A stretch of DNA of 8,122 bases from positions 1-8,122 of the forward strand of contig CAIJTL010000396.1 of NCBI GenBank assembly GCA_903823545.1. The letters are read 5' to 3'. The stretch is from an uncultured Planctomycetaceae bacterium (GTDB lineage: Bacteria; Planctomycetota; Planctomycetia; Planctomycetales; Planctomycetaceae). This document shows, in pieces, positions 6,510 through 8,122 of the stretch (position 1 is the first letter of the stretch; each line of letters starts with the position of its first letter). The translations under genes were made by a program, and so were the position numbers. The notes beneath the pieces were generated by a model. It was given only the letters and a program-made list of their open reading frames with translations, was not told the origin of the DNA and did no database searches.

Positions 6510-7988
6510 GTGAATCGCCACAAACCTCGCGCTCTAAGTTTCGCCGGCGCCTTCATCTGCATCCTTGCGCTCGCGGGCTGTAGTTCTCACGAAGCGTCGA
6601 AGGTTGTCGAGTTCGACTTTCAACGCGAAGTGATGCCGATCTTTAAAGCTCGTTGCTGGAGCTGTCATGGACCGAATCAGCAACAGGGGGGCTTGAGATT
6701 GGATGACAAGGCTCATGCACTGCAAGGTGGGCTTTCGGGCAAACCGTTAGTGGGAAAGTCCAGCGACGAGAGTGAATTGTTACGTCGAGTGACGACCGAC
6801 GATCTCGCGATCCTGATGCCAAAGGAAGGTGGTCGCCTTGCGGAACAGGAGGTCGAAACGCTCAAGCATTGGGTCAAGTTGGGAACTCCTTGGCCGGATC
6901 AAATCCCGCCGTCAGGAGCGACTGAATTTGTCACTCGATATGGCGAGGACTTGTGGAAGCGGCTTTCGGTCGTGGGCCACGAGATCAAAATCTATTTGCT
7001 GATGTTCTTCGCGATCGGCATTGGGATTGGCGATCGCATTCGCCGGATTCCGGTCGGTGATGTGCGATGGTCGAGCGGTTGGCGGAACAAACTCTGGCGA
7101 GCATCCCAACACGTTTCCACGGTTCTGTTGCTTGTCGGAATATTAAGCGGCGTGTTGTGGGACATTGTGGAGTTCAGCATGAGACAGTCGGCAATGTTGG
7201 CGTCGACTGAATTGAAACTGCGCGAGGCCGTGATCCCGTCGCACTCGGCGATTCCCACAGGGACACATCCGCAACCGATTCGGTTGAAGGGAACACCGCA
7301 ACTCGGGGGGACGTACTATCGCGGCAACGATGAACGAAACGAAAAGCTGTTCAACGGCGGCTTCTATCGGACGGCGACGTTGCGAGTTTCCTTGATCGAC
7401 GAAGAGGATCGCGATGTGCAAATCAAAGAGCCGCTGCCAGGCTCTCAACTCTTCATTCGTTTCGAGATTCAACGAGCATCGCAATCGACTCCGTCGCTTT
7501 TCACTGACGACATCATGAAGGATGTCTTGCTGACGCGTCGGACCTCTGACCAAAAGAGTCCGCTGCCAACTGACACACCGACGTCGTTGACCGTCATTGA
7601 ATCGGGCGAACGTTGGACTGCGAAGTATCGACTTGGCGACTATGACAATCAGGCAGATGCCGCGATCAACGGAACCGTGTATGTGAATACCAACGCCAAG
7701 CAAAACGGGGAGACAGTCATCGGTAGCACGCACTACGGAATTGTGTATGGCCTCAGAATTCACAACCGAATTTTGATGGAGAATTCCGAGCTGTGGCTTG
7801 GACCGATTCTGGTCCCGGGAAATTTTCAGCCACCCGATCCGAGCAAGATCACTCTCCAAGAGTGGCTCGACATCCGTCCGATTCCTGAGATCGTCGGAGA
7901 CAATTCGACTGATCCCACACTGCTCGGCGTTCCCGAGCATTTGAGTAAAGGTGCCAAGCTGCCTGAGTCGGTCAGAGAAACGAAATAA
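6510..7988 (+). CDS. Membrane lipoprotein with planctomycete-type cytochrome c domain
   Basis: This 492-residue protein starts at GTG 6510 after GGTGAG (6501-6506, close spacing). A lipoprotein signal ends in LAGC (C24), so the mature protein is likely lipid-anchored outside the cytoplasm. Residues about 33-130 form a c-type heme domain of the planctomycete PSCyt1 kind: FDFQREVMPIFKARCWSCHG carries the C49-x-x-C52-H53 heme site, GGLRLD follows, and M103 in ILMPKEGG is the likely second iron ligand. Two membrane segments follow, at about 159-174 and 203-220, with a basic stretch between. The C-terminal part (about 225-492) has no motif I recognise and looks rich in beta strands. DUF1549 and DUF1553, which usually accompany this heme domain in large planctomycete proteins, are absent. 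A role in electron transfer is likely; partner and substrate are unknown. Confidence 0.85.
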   Translation: MNRHKPRALSFAGAFICILALAGCSSHEASKVVEFDFQREVMPIFKARCWSCHGPNQQQGGLRLDDKAHALQGGLSGKPLVGKSSDESELLRRVTTDDLAILMPKEGGRLAEQEVETLKHWVKLGTPWPDQIPPSGATEFVTRYGEDLWKRLSVVGHEIKIYLLMFFAIGIGIGDRIRRIPVGDVRWSSGWRNKLWRASQHVSTVLLLVGILSGVLWDIVEFSMRQSAMLASTELKLREAVIPSHSAIPTGTHPQPIRLKGTPQLGGTYYRGNDERNEKLFNGGFYRTATLRVSLIDEEDRDVQIKEPLPGSQLFIRFEIQRASQSTPSLFTDDIMKDVLLTRRTSDQKSPLPTDTPTSLTVIESGERWTAKYRLGDYDNQADAAINGTVYVNTNAKQNGETVIGSTHYGIVYGLRIHNRILMENSELWLGPILVPGNFQPPDPSKITLQEWLDIRPIPEIVGDNSTDPTLLGVPEHLSKGAKLPESVRETK

Positions 7989-7989
7989 C

Positions 7990-8059
7990 GCGGTCGAACC
8001 GCATTGTGGCCGAGTCGCTCCGCGACTCGGCGTCGAGTTGCGGAGCAACTCGACCACAA
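7990..8059. repeat. Tandem triloop hairpins forming a three-way junction
   Basis: Three perfect hairpins with three-base loops follow the stop codon of the cytochrome gene. GCGGT/ACCGC (7990-7994, 7998-8002) has loop CGA. GCCGAGTCGC/GCGACTCGGC (8009-8018, 8022-8031) has loop TCC. GTCGAGTTGC/GCAACTCGAC (8032-8041, 8045-8054) has loop GGA. TTGTG (8004-8008) and CACAA (8055-8059) then close the last two into a three-way junction with no unpaired base at the junction. The second and third hairpins are inverted copies of each other that differ at two base pairs, each changed on both arms. There is no T-run, so termination is not obvious. It resembles a REP- or MITE-like intergenic repeat. Confidence 0.8.
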
Positions 8060-8062
8060 AAT

Positions 8063-8121
8063 CTCGCTGTGAAAGCGTCAAGCGCGGTGATAACGATGTA
8101 GCCCTGCCGCTTCACAGCAGG
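8063..8121. repeat. Imperfect inverted repeat at the right window edge
   Basis: GCTGTGAA plus GCG (8066-8077, one A bulged) pairs with CGCTTCACAGC (8108-8118). Weaker pairing after one mismatch reaches the window edge. The 30-base loop shows no further structure I can support. It directly follows the three-way junction and may be part of the same or another intergenic element that continues outside the window. Confidence 0.4.
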
Positions 8122-8122
8122 A

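Noticed and set aside
7990..8059. tRNA or other known structured RNA gene
   Set aside because: The three-way fold has three-base loops and fully paired arms, without an anticodon loop, T-loop sequence or CCA-like end.
7143..8081. Minus-strand open frame of 312 codons opposite the cytochrome gene
   Set aside because: Its translation is rich in Arg, Ser and Cys with no recognisable domain or ribosome site. It lies opposite a gene with clear lipobox, heme motif and membrane segments, and its first part is made of the palindromic repeat.
7975..8122. Minus-strand frame open from the right edge, reading across the palindromes
   Set aside because: Its translation consists mostly of the hairpin repeats and shows no family features. 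Repeats of this kind readily give spurious open frames.

Overview
The window looks like chromosomal DNA of a planctomycete. Several gene families point there at once: an ECF-type sigma factor next to a Ser/Thr kinase with a membrane segment and TPR-like repeats, a DUF1559 pseudopilin-like protein with the H-x9-DG signature, and a membrane-anchored cytochrome with a planctomycete-type c-type heme domain. The intergenic gaps are long and full of hairpins. No RNA gene, CRISPR array, transposase or phage gene was found.

Layout. At the left edge (1-334, minus strand) lies the N-terminal part of a TIGR03032-family protein that runs out of the window. A 337-base divergent gap follows, with a hairpin and T-tracts. 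Next comes a compact plus-strand cluster: ECF-type sigma factor (672-1322), a large transmembrane Ser/Thr kinase (1416-4061) and a DUF1559 pseudopilin-like protein (4024-4941) that starts inside the kinase gene. This looks like one transcription unit: a sigma factor with its likely sensor or effector kinase, plus an exported pilin-like protein. A 200-base structured gap separates it from a secreted alpha/beta-hydrolase (5142-6272) whose C-terminal third resembles the flagellar protein FliL. A second structured gap of 237 bases precedes a lipoprotein-type membrane cytochrome c (6510-7988). The window ends in a run of perfect triloop hairpins that form a three-way junction, followed by an imperfect inverted repeat reaching the right edge.

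How the parts may work together. The sigma factor and kinase are probably a regulatory pair, as is common in planctomycetes. The kinase/pseudopilin overlap suggests translational coupling. The esterase and the cytochrome are both exported and each has its own structured leader, so they are probably expressed separately from the signalling cluster and from each other.

The main points for a second look are the hydrolase-FliL-like fusion, the terminal repeat whose two arms differ only by paired (compensatory) changes, and the mutually exclusive hairpins just upstream of the cytochrome gene. All assignments come from reading the sequence by eye; no database search was run.
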